In this document: piece by piece, positions 30,663 to 40,144 of the stretch
Position numbering within the stretch: the stretch's first letter is position 1
Layout: each line of letters begins with the position of its first letter
NCBI RefSeq assembly: GCF_003837805.1
Contig: NZ_RQIT01000018.1
Span: forward strand, 83,218 to 147,217
Reading direction: 5' to 3'
Length of the DNA stretch: 64,000 nucleotides
From: Bradyrhizobium sp. RP6
GTDB taxonomy: Bacteria; Pseudomonadota; Alphaproteobacteria; Rhizobiales; Xanthobacteraceae
The notes under the pieces: generated by a model
What the model was told of the DNA's origin: nothing
The model's input: only the letters and a program-made list of their open reading frames with translations
The model's database searches: none
Translations under genes and position numbers: made by a program

Positions 30663-31786
30663 CGTAGCGTCTGATACAGGCGATGGAGCAGCCGCGCGCG
30701 CGGCGCGAGCGACGAGACATAAAGCTGCTCATAATGGGTGTGCGCGCCCTTGCCGTCGACGCCGAGCCCGTCGAGCGTGGCGGTGTGTGCGGCGGTGAAA
30801 TTGCCGTCCGAGCCGCCGCCTGTGTGCGTGTCGATCAGCTCGAAGCCGATCTCCGTGGCGAGCGTCTTCGCATGCTCGTACAGCGAGGCGCCTGCATTGC
30901 TCTTCTCGTAAGGCGGACGATTGAGCTCGCCGGTGACCGTGACGGTGACACCGTCCGTCTTCGATGTCAGCCCGAGAATCCTGCCGACGAACTCGTCTGC
31001 GTCCTTGAGGCTCACCACGCGCAGATCGACTTCGGCATAGGCCTCCTCCGGCGTGACGTTGGGACGCGTGCCGCCACGCACCACGCCGACATTGACGGTG
31101 ACGCCGCGTTCGAGATCATTCATCCCTTCGAGCGCCAGGATGATGTTGGCGAGCTCGCGGACGGCGCTGCGGCCGTCTTCCGGCCGGGAGCCGGCATGCG
31201 CCGGCACGCCTTTGACGAACACCCGGAAGCGTCCGACGCCCTTGCGCCCGGTGACGATCTTGCCGCCGTCGCGCGCCGGCTCCGTCACCAGCACATATTT
31301 GGCCTTGCGCCCTTCCTTCTCAATCAGCGCGCGCGAGGTCGGGCTGCCGATCTCCTCGTCGGAGGTGAACAGGTGCGTGATGCCGAGCGGCGAGCGATCG
31401 CCCATTGCGCACAACGCGCCAAACGCGTGATGGGCGATGTAGGCGCCGCCCTTCATGTCGTAGATGCCAGGACCATACGCGACGTCGCCTTCGACCTTGA
31501 ACGGCAGCCGCTCGATGAATCCGAGAGGATGAACGGTATCGAGGTGGCTCAGCACAAGGATGCCCGGCCGGTCCTGGCCCCAATTCGTGCGCGTCACGAG
31601 ATGATCGCCGCAGCCATCGACGCCGGCGATGCGCTCGAGCGTGACGGGCAGGTCGCGGTATTGCTCTGCAACCAGAGAGACCAGCTTGTTGACCTGTTCA
31701 GGCGCTTCCGTCGGCGTCTCGATTTCCACCCAGCGGCGGATGCCATCGAGGATGGTTTGGGAATCGAACCAATTGGATCCGGTCAT
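30659..31786 (-). CDS. M20-family metallopeptidase (glutamate carboxypeptidase-like)
   Basis: A two-zinc exopeptidase or deacylase. Metal ligands and catalytic residues show in LVLSHLDTVHP (His, Asp), GIYDMKGGAYI (Asp) and FTSDEEIGSPTSR (Glu), with the lid domain in between (about 185-300). The ATG at 31784-31786 is chosen; a frame to 31816 exists. It lies between an XRE regulator and trmB, where many Rhizobiales carry metK, and is coupled to trmB by an ATGA overlap. Substrate unknown. Confidence 0.88.
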   Translation of the reverse strand: MTGSNWFDSQTILDGIRRWVEIETPTEAPEQVNKLVSLVAEQYRDLPVTLERIAGVDGCGDHLVTRTNWGQDRPGILVLSHLDTVHPLGFIERLPFKVEGDVAYGPGIYDMKGGAYIAHHAFGALCAMGDRSPLGITHLFTSDEEIGSPTSRALIEKEGRKAKYVLVTEPARDGGKIVTGRKGVGRFRVFVKGVPAHAGSRPEDGRSAVRELANIILALEGMNDLERGVTVNVGVVRGGTRPNVTPEEAYAEVDLRVVSLKDADEFVGRILGLTSKTDGVTVTVTGELNRPPYEKSNAGASLYEHAKTLATEIGFELIDTHTGGGSDGNFTAAHTATLDGLGVDGKGAHTHYEQLYVSSLAPRARLLHRLYQTLR

Positions 31787-31902
31787 GGACGCATCTGTGC
31801 CTTTGAATCGCATCATCGAAGCGGGCGCGCGTCAAAGCGCGGTCCCGAATGACGACATAGGCCAGATTTGACGCGGTCTCAAATCGCCATGGAAACGGCG
31901 CT

Positions 31903-32316
31903 TCAGCGCTTGTCGGGGCCTTCGCGAGCCGCAATCTGCTCGACGAGATCCACGATGGAGCGTCGCATCTTCGAATCGGTGATTCGCGTGAACGCCTTGG
32001 TCAAGGCGAGCCCTTCGGAGGTCGCGAGAAAGTCCGAGACGTAAGAGGGCGAGGCGCCTTCGCTGAAGCCATCCGGACCCGGCACGCCGCTCGGGCCGCC
32101 TTCGAACAGGAAGGACACCGGCACCTGGAGAATCTCGGCGATCTGCTGGATACGGCTCGCGCCGACCCGGTTGGTGCCCTTCTCGTATTTCTGGACCTGC
32201 TGGAAAGTCAGGCCCAAAGCTTCACCGAGCTTCTCCTGGCTCATGCCCAACATGATGCGGCGCATGCGCACGCGACTGCCGACATATTTGTCAACAGGGT
32301 TGGGCGCTTTCGACAT
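31903..32316 (-). CDS. XRE-family helix-turn-helix regulator
   Basis: 137 residues. The HTH is in IMLGMSQEKLGEALGLTFQQVQKYEKGTNRV (about 22-55), followed by the segment ILQVPVSFLFEG typical of this alphaproteobacterial family and a C-terminal helix (TKAFTRITDSKMRRSIVDLVEQIA). The start at 32316 has GGAGGG and GAGGA upstream. It follows lnt's promoter side in a conserved run in Rhizobiales. Targets unknown. Confidence 0.9.
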   Translation of the reverse strand: MSKAPNPVDKYVGSRVRMRRIMLGMSQEKLGEALGLTFQQVQKYEKGTNRVGASRIQQIAEILQVPVSFLFEGGPSGVPGPDGFSEGASPSYVSDFLATSEGLALTKAFTRITDSKMRRSIVDLVEQIAAREGPDKR

Positions 32317-32535
32317 TTCCTCAGCCCTCCAAACATCACCTTCGGCGCAATCATCAAGCATGCCTCGGGTGCAGCATCCGTCAAAACCAAACCCTCTTAT
32401 TGGGAAACATTGCGGAGAAATTTAGCAACGCACCGCTGTCTTTCGCAGCCGGTGCAGAATGGGGAGCCCGCGTGCAGTCTGTCAACCGTGGGACTACGGT
32501 TGTCAAAGGTTTCCGGCCACGCCCATGAGAGGCAA

Positions 32536-34149
32536 TCAGGGATGTCGTTTGGCGACGCGGCGGCGGACGGCCACAATCACGGCGAGCGCGACGAGCATGA
32601 TTGCTGGTACATCACCCACCCGTGCATAGACGGTCGGCGCGATCGCGGCCGGCAGGTTTGCATCCAGAATGCCTTCGAGGCCGAGGCCGAGGCTCGCGAC
32701 CGTGCGTCCGACCGGATCGATCACTGCGGAGATGCCGGTATTGGCGGAGCGGACCAGCGGCAATCCGAGCTCGATCGCGCGCATCCGCGACTGCTCCAGA
32801 TGCTGATAAGGGCCCGTCGAGATGCCGAACCAGCCGTCGTTGGTGAGGTTCACGATCCAGCCCGGACGCTCGTTGCGTCCAGCCACTTCGCCAGGAAAGA
32901 TGGCTTCGTAGCAGATCAGCGGCAGTGCCGGCTGTACGCCGGGGACCGGCAGCACGTGCCGCACGCTGCCGGCGATGAAGCCGCCGCGCACACGCGTCAG
33001 CTGCTCGAACCCGAGCTTCTCCATCAACGCCTGGTAGGGGAGAAATTCTCCGAACGGCACCAAATGCACCTTGTCGTACACAGCGAGCACGCTGCCGTCG
33101 TGATCGATCACGTAGATCGAGTTATAGGCGCGCGTGATCGGCGTGCCCCGCGGCAGGTCGGGCGCGCGGACCGACCCCGTGATCAGCACGGTGCCCTTGG
33201 GCAGGAGCTCGGCGATTTGCGCCATCGCATCGGCTTCGCGGGTCAGGAAGAACGGAAACGCGGATTCCGGCCAGATCAGGATGGTGGCATCGCGCACGCC
33301 GGTCGATTGCGGGCCGGAGGCGCGGTCCGACAGCGCAAGGTACTTCTTCATCACCTCCGCCTTCGCGGCGTAGTTGAATTTTGCGTCCTGCTGGAGGTTC
33401 GGCTGCATCAGGCGCAGCTTGGCGGCTGAGACCACCGTGGTCGGATGCAGCGTCAGGCGGATTGCGCCGAAGATGCTCATGACGATCAGAAGCGCGACGG
33501 CCGCCGCCGGCACGCGCCACGGCAGGCGGCGATCGGGCGTGCGGTCGATCAGCGTCGCTGGGCTCGCGAAGATCGCAACCGTCAGGAACGTCATGCCCCA
33601 CAGGCCGATCAGCGACGCCGTCTGGGCCAGCGGCAGCGGCTCGGACAGCGCGTAGCCGAACGCGTTCCAGGGAAAGCCGGTCAGTGCGTGACCGCGCAGC
33701 CATTCGCTCATGGTCAGGCTCGCCGCGAGCGCAAGCACGCGCGTGGCGTTCTGGGTCCAGAGCAGGCGCGCCAGCGCAAAGCCCAACGCCGTGAAGATCG
33801 ACAGATAGGCCGGCAGGCCGAGCACGGCGAACGGCGTCAGCCAGGCGAACACGTCGGCGTCGACGAAGAAGGCGTAGCCGATCCAGTAGAGGCCGGGCAC
33901 GAAATAGCCGAGCCCGAACCAGTAGCCGGTCAACGCGGCGGCGGGGATGCCGCCATATCGGCCGGCCCCGGCGCCGTCGATCAGCCAGACCAGCACCGGG
34001 AAGGTGACGAACAGCACCGGGAAGAGGTTGAACGGCGCCAGTGCCAGCACCGACAGCGCCCCGGCCGCCATGGCGATGACGGCACGCTGCCATCCCCAGG
34101 TGAGGATGATGGCAAGCGCAATCTGCCGAAGTCGCTGCGATGGACTCAC
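32536..34149 (-). CDS. lnt: Apolipoprotein N-acyltransferase Lnt
   Basis: Adds the third acyl chain to lipoproteins in the inner membrane. The 537-residue protein has about eight N-terminal membrane segments (1-215), a nitrilase-type domain with the Glu of ILIWPESAFPFF, Lys of VYDKVHLVPFGEF and Cys of LPLICYEAIFPGE, and a final membrane segment (VPAIMLVALAVIVAV). Its ATG overlaps the previous stop as ATGA. Confidence 0.95.
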   Translation of the reverse strand: MSPSQRLRQIALAIILTWGWQRAVIAMAAGALSVLALAPFNLFPVLFVTFPVLVWLIDGAGAGRYGGIPAAALTGYWFGLGYFVPGLYWIGYAFFVDADVFAWLTPFAVLGLPAYLSIFTALGFALARLLWTQNATRVLALAASLTMSEWLRGHALTGFPWNAFGYALSEPLPLAQTASLIGLWGMTFLTVAIFASPATLIDRTPDRRLPWRVPAAAVALLIVMSIFGAIRLTLHPTTVVSAAKLRLMQPNLQQDAKFNYAAKAEVMKKYLALSDRASGPQSTGVRDATILIWPESAFPFFLTREADAMAQIAELLPKGTVLITGSVRAPDLPRGTPITRAYNSIYVIDHDGSVLAVYDKVHLVPFGEFLPYQALMEKLGFEQLTRVRGGFIAGSVRHVLPVPGVQPALPLICYEAIFPGEVAGRNERPGWIVNLTNDGWFGISTGPYQHLEQSRMRAIELGLPLVRSANTGISAVIDPVGRTVASLGLGLEGILDANLPAAIAPTVYARVGDVPAIMLVALAVIVAVRRRVAKRHP

Positions 34150-35264
34150 TGCGGGCCAGCCCCGTCGCTCGGTGGCGGCGTGGGCGTGTCGCTGGCCGGC
34201 TGTTGTCCGCTCTCCGGCGTCGCTTCACGGCGCCGGCTCTCGCGCTGGGTGCGGGGTGCGGGGCGCTCCTTCCGCGTCGAGATGCGCAGCCGCTTGACAC
34301 GGCGCGGATCGGCATCGAGCACCTCGATCTCGTAAGTGCCGGGACCCGAGATCACCTCGCCGCGCACCGGCAGGCGCCCGACGAAGCTGACGAGATAGCC
34401 GCCCAACGTCTCCACCTCTTCGCCGGCTTCGCCGGTGACGAAGTCCTCGCCGATCACCGAGCGGACGTCGTCGAGGCTGGCGCGGGCGTCGGCGATGAAG
34501 GCGTTGTCGGGCAGGCGCACGATCGAGGGCGGCTCGTCGCTGTCGTGCTCGTCGTCGATCTCGCCGACGATCTGCTCGACGATGTCCTCGATCGAGACCA
34601 ACCCGTCGCTGCCGCCATATTCGTCGACGACCAGCGCCAGATGGATGCGCGTGGCCTGCATCTGCGCGAGCAGGTCGATCGCCCGCATCGACGGCGGCAC
34701 GTAGAGCAGCTTGCGGATGATGTTCGCATCATGAAGCGGCAGCGCGAGATCGACGGCGCGCAGGTCGAGCCCGGCCGGCAGCGGCTTTTTGCGCTTGGTC
34801 TTGGTGGTTTCCGACACGCGGGCGCGGGCCGTCATGAAGGCGAGCAGGTCGCGGATGTGGACGATGCCGACGGGATCGTCGAGCGTCTCGTTGAAGACAA
34901 CGAGGCGGGAATGACCGGCGCTCTCGAAGCGGTCCATCAATTCGCCGAGTGGGATGTCGCGCTTCACTGCGACGATATCGGCGCGATGCACCATGACGTC
35001 CGCGATACGGCGCTCGTGCAGGCCGAGGATGTTGCGCAGCATGGTGCGCTCGACGGCCGAGAAGCCGGTGTCGTCGGGCGTCGTCGCGTCGAGCACGACC
35101 CGGAGGTCGTCGCGGACCGATCCCGCCTTCCAGCCGAACAGCGTCCGGATCGCGCGCAGCAGCCAGCTGTCGGCCGCCGGGCGCATCACCTCGCCTTGTG
35201 TCACCACGGCCGGCAAATTGGCCGTGTTGCGCGGATTGTCCTGGATCGGATCGGAATCCGGCAT
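34146..35264 (-). CDS. CorC/TlyC-type protein with two CBS domains
   Basis: 372 residues with no membrane domain. Two CBS motifs cover about 75-200 (MVHRADIVAVKRDIPLGELM and DPVGIVHIRDLLAFM; then RKLLYVPPSMRAIDLLAQM and VDEYGGSDGLVSIEDIVEQIVGEI). The C-terminal CorC_HlyC domain ends near FVGRLPVRGEVI. E. coli CorC (YbeX) sits in the same ybeY-corC-lnt order and is linked to ribosome maturation and Mg/Co efflux. The start at 35264 lies 1 base after the ybeY stop. Confidence 0.9.
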   Translation of the reverse strand: MPDSDPIQDNPRNTANLPAVVTQGEVMRPAADSWLLRAIRTLFGWKAGSVRDDLRVVLDATTPDDTGFSAVERTMLRNILGLHERRIADVMVHRADIVAVKRDIPLGELMDRFESAGHSRLVVFNETLDDPVGIVHIRDLLAFMTARARVSETTKTKRKKPLPAGLDLRAVDLALPLHDANIIRKLLYVPPSMRAIDLLAQMQATRIHLALVVDEYGGSDGLVSIEDIVEQIVGEIDDEHDSDEPPSIVRLPDNAFIADARASLDDVRSVIGEDFVTGEAGEEVETLGGYLVSFVGRLPVRGEVISGPGTYEIEVLDADPRRVKRLRISTRKERPAPRTQRESRRREATPESGQQPASDTPTPPPSDGAGPQ

Positions 35265-35265
35265 C

Positions 35266-35775
35266 TCAATGCGTCCCCGGGCGGTCGGCATAGGGATCGG
35301 GGATCCCGAGATGAGCGAGGATCTCACGTTCGAGTGCTTCCATCTCCTCGGCGTCGCCGTCGTTCTCGTGATCGTAGCCGATCAGGTGCAGGAATCCGTG
35401 CACGGCGAGATGGCTCAAATGGTGATCGAACGGTTTTTGTTCCTCGTCGGCCTCGCGCCGCATGGTCTCGTAGGCAATCGCGATGTCGCCGAGCATGCGC
35501 GGCGCATCGCCCGGCTTCCACCCGCTCTCCGGCTGGAGCGCGGGGAACGACAGCACGTTGGTCGGCTTGTCGATGCCGCGCCAGTTGCTGTTGAGGGTGC
35601 GGATGCCGGCGTCATCGGTCAGCATCACAGCCACCTCCGCGTCGGCAACGTCTTCCTCGACGCTCTCGGCGGCGGCCGCCACCGCGCGCTGGATCACGGC
35701 TTCGGAATGAGGCTCGCGCTGCCAGCAATCGGCGACGACGAGGACCTCGGTCATGGGCAGGTTGGAATGGGACAT
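35266..35775 (-). CDS. ybeY: Endoribonuclease/rRNA maturation factor YbeY
   Basis: Zinc-dependent RNase of 16S rRNA 3' maturation and ribosome quality control. The metal motif HGFLHLIGYDHENDGD supplies three histidines (about residues 130-141). The ATG at 35773-35775 (MSHSNLPMTEVLVV) is preferred; an earlier start at 35874 would run into phoH. 169 residues; a long linker (NSNWRGIDKPTNVLSFP) is family-typical. Confidence 0.94.
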   Translation of the reverse strand: MSHSNLPMTEVLVVADCWQREPHSEAVIQRAVAAAAESVEEDVADAEVAVMLTDDAGIRTLNSNWRGIDKPTNVLSFPALQPESGWKPGDAPRMLGDIAIAYETMRREADEEQKPFDHHLSHLAVHGFLHLIGYDHENDGDAEEMEALEREILAHLGIPDPYADRPGTH

Positions 35776-35833
35776 TGTGTTGTCTGGGACGAAAGGCGCC
35801 GTGCTCGCGCCTCTGGGGTCCGGTGCTGCCTCG

Positions 35834-36904
35834 TCAGGATTGACCTTTGGCCGGCCGCTGCGGCGGCCCTTCATAGGCGGCGACGATCCGCGCCACGAGT
35901 TCGTGGCGGATCACGTCCTCGGCCTTGAAATGAACCTGGGCGATGCCCTCGACGCCGTTCAGGAGGCGGGTCGCCTCGGCCAGGCCCGAGGTCTGGCCGT
36001 TCGGCAGGTCGATCTGCGAGGGGTCGCCCGTCACGATCATGCGGCTGTTCTCGCCGAGACGCGTCAGGAACATCTTCATCTGCATGGACGTGGTGTTCTG
36101 GGCCTCGTCCAGGATGATGGCGGCGTTGGTGAGCGTGCGGCCGCGCATGAAGGCAAGCGGCGCGATCTCGATCTCGCCGGTCTGAAGCGCGCGCTCGACG
36201 ATGCGTGCATCCATGAGGTCGTAGAGCGCATCGTAGATCGGCCGCAGATAAGGATCGACCTTCTCGCGGAGATCGCCGGGCAGGAAGCCGAGCCGCTCGC
36301 CGGCTTCCACCGCCGGACGCGACAGGATGATGCGATCGACCTCCTTGCGCTCGAACAGCTGCGCGGCATGGGCGACGGCGAGCCAGGTCTTGCCGGTGCC
36401 GGCGGGGCCGACGCCGAACACCAGCTCGTGCCGCTTCAGCGCGCGGATGTAGGAGTCCTGCGCGGCCGTGCGCGCGCGCACCGGGCGCTTGCGCAGGTTG
36501 ATGCTGTCGAAGGTGGATTTGGCCGATTTGGCGTCGAACTCGAACAGCGAGCCCTGCGCGATCACCGCGCGGATCGCGCCTTCGACCTCGCCTTGGTCGA
36601 GATCCTGTCCCTTCACGGCCTGCGTGTAGAGCATCTCCAGCACGCGCCGCGCGGCGTCGCAGCCGTCGCGGCTGCCGCCAATGGTGATGTGATTGCCCTT
36701 GGAATCGACGACCACGCCGAGCCGCCGCTCGATCTGCGCCAGATGCTGGCCGTAGGGGCCGACCAGGGCGGAAGCGGCGCGGTTGTCGTCGAAATCGATG
36801 ACGACCTGGGTCTCGGGCGGAACTTGCATGTCGCGGTCAAATTTGCGGCTGGGAGCGAACGAAGACGAATCCGATGCGCTTTTGGGCAAGGGTTCAGGCT
36901 CCAA
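35834..36904 (-). CDS. PhoH-family ATPase
   Basis: An ATP-binding protein with Walker A GPAGTGKTWLAVAHA (about 173-180) and DEAQNTTSMQMKMFLTRLG for Walker B. A KH-like segment at about 40-110 precedes it. The frame begins at a TTG at 36902-36904 and overlaps the miaB end by 11 bases; another TTG five codons on, or an ATG at 36827-36829 (MQVPPETQVVIDF), are alternative starts. PhoH proteins in the phoH-ybeY pair are linked to rRNA or RNA processing. 356 residues as listed. Confidence 0.85.
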   Translation of the reverse strand: MEPEPLPKSASDSSSFAPSRKFDRDMQVPPETQVVIDFDDNRAASALVGPYGQHLAQIERRLGVVVDSKGNHITIGGSRDGCDAARRVLEMLYTQAVKGQDLDQGEVEGAIRAVIAQGSLFEFDAKSAKSTFDSINLRKRPVRARTAAQDSYIRALKRHELVFGVGPAGTGKTWLAVAHAAQLFERKEVDRIILSRPAVEAGERLGFLPGDLREKVDPYLRPIYDALYDLMDARIVERALQTGEIEIAPLAFMRGRTLTNAAIILDEAQNTTSMQMKMFLTRLGENSRMIVTGDPSQIDLPNGQTSGLAEATRLLNGVEGIAQVHFKAEDVIRHELVARIVAAYEGPPQRPAKGQS

Positions 36905-38288
36905 TGGCTTGCGATAAAGCGGGCTCGCGCGCGTTGCGCGGCGTCACGAGGTCGCCGAGAAAGCTGTAGCGTTCGAGGCTGTCGATGCGGACCGGCAGGA
37001 TTTGTCCGATGATGTGGGGCGAGGCCATCACATGGGCGGGCTGGAGGTACGCTGTGCGGCCGACGATCTGGCCCTCCTTGCGCGCCGGACGCTCGAACAG
37101 CACATCGACCGTTGAGCCAATCAAAGCCTTGTTGAAGGCCGATTGCTGGCTGTCGATCAGTTCCTGGAGCCGCTCCAATCGCTGGTCCATCTCGGCGGGG
37201 GACACCGTCTCCTGCATATCCGCGGCCGGCGTTCCCGGCCGGGCGGAGTATTTGAACGAATAAGCCGCAGCGTAGCCGATTTGCGTGACAAGCGCGAGGG
37301 TGGCGAGAAAATCTTGCTCGCTCTCGCCGGGGAAGCCGACGATAAAATCTGATGAAAAAGCAATATCTTGGCGGGCGGTGCGGAAACGGTCAATGACGCG
37401 CCGGTAATCATCGGCGGAATGTTTGCGGTTCATGGCCGCCAGAATGCGATCCGAGCCCGATTGCACCGGCAGGTGCACGAAGGGCATCAGGGCACCGAGA
37501 TCGCGATGGGCTGCAATAAGGCTGTCGTCGACGTCGCGGGGATGGCTGGTCGAATAGCGCAGCCGCGCGATGCCGGGAATCTTGGCCAGGCGCTCGAGCA
37601 GCCGGCCGAGCGGCCAGGTTTTTCCATCCGGCCCGTCGCCGTGATAGGCGTTGACGTTCTGCCCGATCAGCGTGAGCTCGCGCACGCCGTTATCGGCGAG
37701 CCGCTTCACGTCGTCGACGATCTTCGCCACCGGGCGCGAGACTTCGGCGCCGCGCGTGTAAGGCACGACGCAGAAGGTGCAGAACTTGTCGCAGCCTTCC
37801 TGCACCGTCACGAACGCGGAAATGCCGCGCGCGCGGATCGCATCGGGCTTCGGCTGGGCCAGGAAGCCGAACTTGTCCGCGGCGGGAAATTCGGTCTCGA
37901 TCGCGCGGCCTTCGTCGCCGGCGCGTTTCAAGAGCTCAGGCAGATGATGGTAGCTCTGCGGTCCCACCACGACATCGACGACGGGCGCGCGGCGCACGAT
38001 CTCCTCGCCCTCGGCCTGCGCCACGCAGCCCGCCACCGCGATTTTCATCGCGCGGCCTGCACGCGCGGCCTCGTCCTTGGCGACGCGCAGACGGCCAAGC
38101 TCGGAATAGACCTTCTCCGAGGCCTTCTCGCGGATATGGCAGGTGTTGAGGATGACGAGGTCGGCATCTTCCGCGCTCGCCGTCTCCACGAATCCTTCCG
38201 GAGCCAGCGTGTCCACCATGCGCTGGGCATCGTAGACATTCATCTGGCAACCATATGATTTGATGTGCAGCTTGCGCGGCGGCGTCAT
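36894..38288 (-). CDS. miaB: tRNA-2-methylthio-N6-dimethylallyladenosine synthase MiaB
   Basis: Radical-SAM methylthiotransferase for A37 of tRNA. The 464-residue protein has an N-terminal cluster site (SYGCQMN, NTCHIRE, AGCVAQAEG), the radical-SAM motif CDKFCTFC (about 155-162) and a TRAM domain at the end (GSTVDVLFE...GRTAYLQPAHV). The start at 38288 (MTPPRKLHIKSYGC) is at the domain; the longer frame upstream runs through the 38370 repeat and is not coding. Confidence 0.96.
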   Translation of the reverse strand: MTPPRKLHIKSYGCQMNVYDAQRMVDTLAPEGFVETASAEDADLVILNTCHIREKASEKVYSELGRLRVAKDEAARAGRAMKIAVAGCVAQAEGEEIVRRAPVVDVVVGPQSYHHLPELLKRAGDEGRAIETEFPAADKFGFLAQPKPDAIRARGISAFVTVQEGCDKFCTFCVVPYTRGAEVSRPVAKIVDDVKRLADNGVRELTLIGQNVNAYHGDGPDGKTWPLGRLLERLAKIPGIARLRYSTSHPRDVDDSLIAAHRDLGALMPFVHLPVQSGSDRILAAMNRKHSADDYRRVIDRFRTARQDIAFSSDFIVGFPGESEQDFLATLALVTQIGYAAAYSFKYSARPGTPAADMQETVSPAEMDQRLERLQELIDSQQSAFNKALIGSTVDVLFERPARKEGQIVGRTAYLQPAHVMASPHIIGQILPVRIDSLERYSFLGDLVTPRNAREPALSQAIGA

Positions 38289-38369
38289 GGAACCCGAAAA
38301 TGGAGGAGGAGGACGGCCCTCAGATATAGGCTGGAGGGGCGAAAATCCAGCGATTGGGGTCTTGGTCCC

Positions 38370-38464
38370 GTCATTCCGGGGTGCGACGCAGTCGCGAACC
38401 CGGAATCCAGAGGTTTTACTGCGAGATTCCGGGTTCACGCGCGTCGCGCGTGCCCCGGAATGAC
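38370..38464. repeat. Palindromic repeat (gtcattccggggtgcg type)
   Basis: gtcattccgggg ... gaacccggaatcc on the left and gattccgggttc ... ccccggaatgac on the right are near-perfect inverted arms around an AT-richer centre, about 95 bases in all. Common between genes in bradyrhizobia; here it separates miaB from the HAD phosphatase. Confidence 0.75.
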
Positions 38465-38478
38465 AGTCCGGGGCAACA

Positions 38479-39159
38479 TCAGCCCGCCACGGCGTCCGCC
38501 GCGACCCGCCGGACCAGCTCGGGCAGCTGATGCATGTCGGCAAAGGTCAGGTCGGCGCCAGCCTGGCGCAGGGTCTCGGCGTGGCCGTTGCCGCAATGGC
38601 TGCCGCCGCAGAAGCCGAACACGGTCATCCCCGCCGCCTGGGCGCCGGCGATGCCGGCCAGGCTGTCCTCGATCACGACGCAGCGCTCGGGCGGCACGCC
38701 CATTTGGCTCGCCGCGAACAGGAACAGGTCCGGCGCCGGCTTGCCGTTCTTCACCTGCGAGGCCGAGAAGATGTTCGGCGCGAGGCGCTCGTACAGCCCG
38801 GTGCTCCCGAGGCTCACGCGCATGCGCGGATGCGAGCCGCTGGAGGCGACACAGACGGCCTGCGTGACGACATCCAGCACGTCGTGGATGCCGCGGATCG
38901 CTTCGAGGTCGGCTTCGAATGCGCGAAACAGCTCGTCCTGGAGATCTCCGTGATAGGCCTCGGGCAGCTTGCGCCCGAGCTCGGTCTCGATCTCCAGATT
39001 GGCCTGTTTTGTCGAGCGGCCGAGGAAGCGCGCGAACACCTGCTCCGACGTGATCGGATAGCCGTGCCGCGTCAGCACGTCCGCATGCGCCCGGCAGGAG
39101 ATCACCTCGCTGTCCACCAGCACGCCGTCGCAATCGAAGATGATGAGATCTATCGGCAC
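38479..39159 (-). CDS. HAD-superfamily hydrolase (phosphatase/mutase subfamily)
   Basis: A phosphatase-like protein of 226 residues starting at a GTG (39157-39159) that gives MPIDLIIFDCDGVLVDSE. Motif I is DCDGVLVD, motif II CVASSGS, motif III KPAPD and motif IV VIEDSLAGI. The cap domain covers about 20-85. It fits the phosphoglycolate-phosphatase/beta-phosphoglucomutase group; the substrate is unknown. It begins 5 bases after the fur stop. Confidence 0.87.
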   Translation of the reverse strand: MPIDLIIFDCDGVLVDSEVISCRAHADVLTRHGYPITSEQVFARFLGRSTKQANLEIETELGRKLPEAYHGDLQDELFRAFEADLEAIRGIHDVLDVVTQAVCVASSGSHPRMRVSLGSTGLYERLAPNIFSASQVKNGKPAPDLFLFAASQMGVPPERCVVIEDSLAGIAGAQAAGMTVFGFCGGSHCGNGHAETLRQAGADLTFADMHQLPELVRRVAADAVAG

Positions 39160-39164
39160 TAAAC

Positions 39165-39620
39165 TCAATTCGTCGGCTTGTCGTCGTCGAGCGGGACGCA
39201 ATAGAGCTCGAGCCGGTGGTCGACCAGCCGATAACCGAGCTTGCGGGCGATCTCCGCCTGCAGCTTCTCGATCTCCTCCGAGGTGAACTCGATCACCTTG
39301 CCGTCGCGCAGATTGATGAGGTGGTCGTGATGGCTGTCGCGCATCTGCTCGTAGCGCGCGCGACCCTCGCGGAAATCGTGGCGTTCGATGATGCCGGCAT
39401 CCTCGAACAGTTTCACGGTGCGATAGACCGTCGAGATCGAGATCTTGTCATCGACCGCGACGCAGCGCCGGTACAGTTCCTCGACATCGGGATGATCGAT
39501 CGCTTCCGCGAGCACGCGGGCGATGACACGGCGCTGCTCGGTCATGCGCATGCCCGTTGCGGCGCAGCGCGCCTCGATATCGGACGCCTTGGATGCAGAA
39601 GAATGTTTCAGTGTGGTCAT
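39165..39620 (-). CDS. fur: Ferric uptake regulator Fur
   Basis: 151 residues. The winged helix contains RMTEQRRVIARVLAEA and ISISTVYRTVKLFEDAGII, and the metal region is HDFREGRARYEQMRDSHHDHLINLRDG. No CxxC pair is present, unlike E. coli Fur but as in bradyrhizobial Fur. The ATG at 39618-39620 (MTTLKHSSASK) is used; a GTG at 39651-39653 is possible. It follows rimI in tsaB-rimI-fur order and should act on the irr site at 9577-9599. Confidence 0.92.
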   Translation of the reverse strand: MTTLKHSSASKASDIEARCAATGMRMTEQRRVIARVLAEAIDHPDVEELYRRCVAVDDKISISTVYRTVKLFEDAGIIERHDFREGRARYEQMRDSHHDHLINLRDGKVIEFTSEEIEKLQAEIARKLGYRLVDHRLELYCVPLDDDKPTN

Positions 39621-39658
39621 AGCGTTGTCTGCCTGGCGGGCGCTTTCTGCCACCGATG

Positions 39659-40144
39659 TTACGACAAGTCACGTCGCATCAGAAGGGCGTTCAATTGTTC
39701 CCCGTTGGGCTGCTTATAGTAGCGATCGCGGCGCCCGACCACCACGAATCCGGTCCGATCGTAGAGCCGCCGCGCCGGCTGGTTATTTTCCTCCACCTCG
39801 AGAAATATCGTGCGCACGCCGCGCCCGGCGAGGTGGCCGAGATGGGTCATCAGCAGCGTGCGGGAGAGGCCGCGGCCGCGATAAGCCCCGTCCACCGCAA
39901 TCGAGAGAATTTCCGCCTCGTCGGCGCCGATCCGCGACACCGCAAAGCCGATCGTCTTGTGGCCGAGACGCAAGCGATGCACCAGCGTGTTGCGCTCGCT
40001 GATCATGCTCTCGAACTCGCCCTCGCCCCAGCCGCGCGCGAAGGAGGCGCCGTGCAGCTGCGCGAGCCGCGCGGCATCGCGCAAGGTCGCGGGCTCGACG
40101 ACGGCACCGCCGCCGCGCCACCACTCCGACAGCCATCCCATCAT
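39659..40144 (-). CDS. rimI: Ribosomal-protein-alanine N-acetyltransferase RimI-like
   Basis: GNAT acetyltransferase of 161 residues: acetyl-CoA loop AVDGAYRGRGLSRTLL (about 82-97), and the family ending ARRLYDRTGFVVVGRRDRYYK. It acetylates protein N-termini, classically S18. Overlaps the tsaB stop by ATGA and is followed closely by fur. The gene order tsaB-rimI is widespread. Confidence 0.92.
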   Translation of the reverse strand: MMGWLSEWWRGGGAVVEPATLRDAARLAQLHGASFARGWGEGEFESMISERNTLVHRLRLGHKTIGFAVSRIGADEAEILSIAVDGAYRGRGLSRTLLMTHLGHLAGRGVRTIFLEVEENNQPARRLYDRTGFVVVGRRDRYYKQPNGEQLNALLMRRDLS

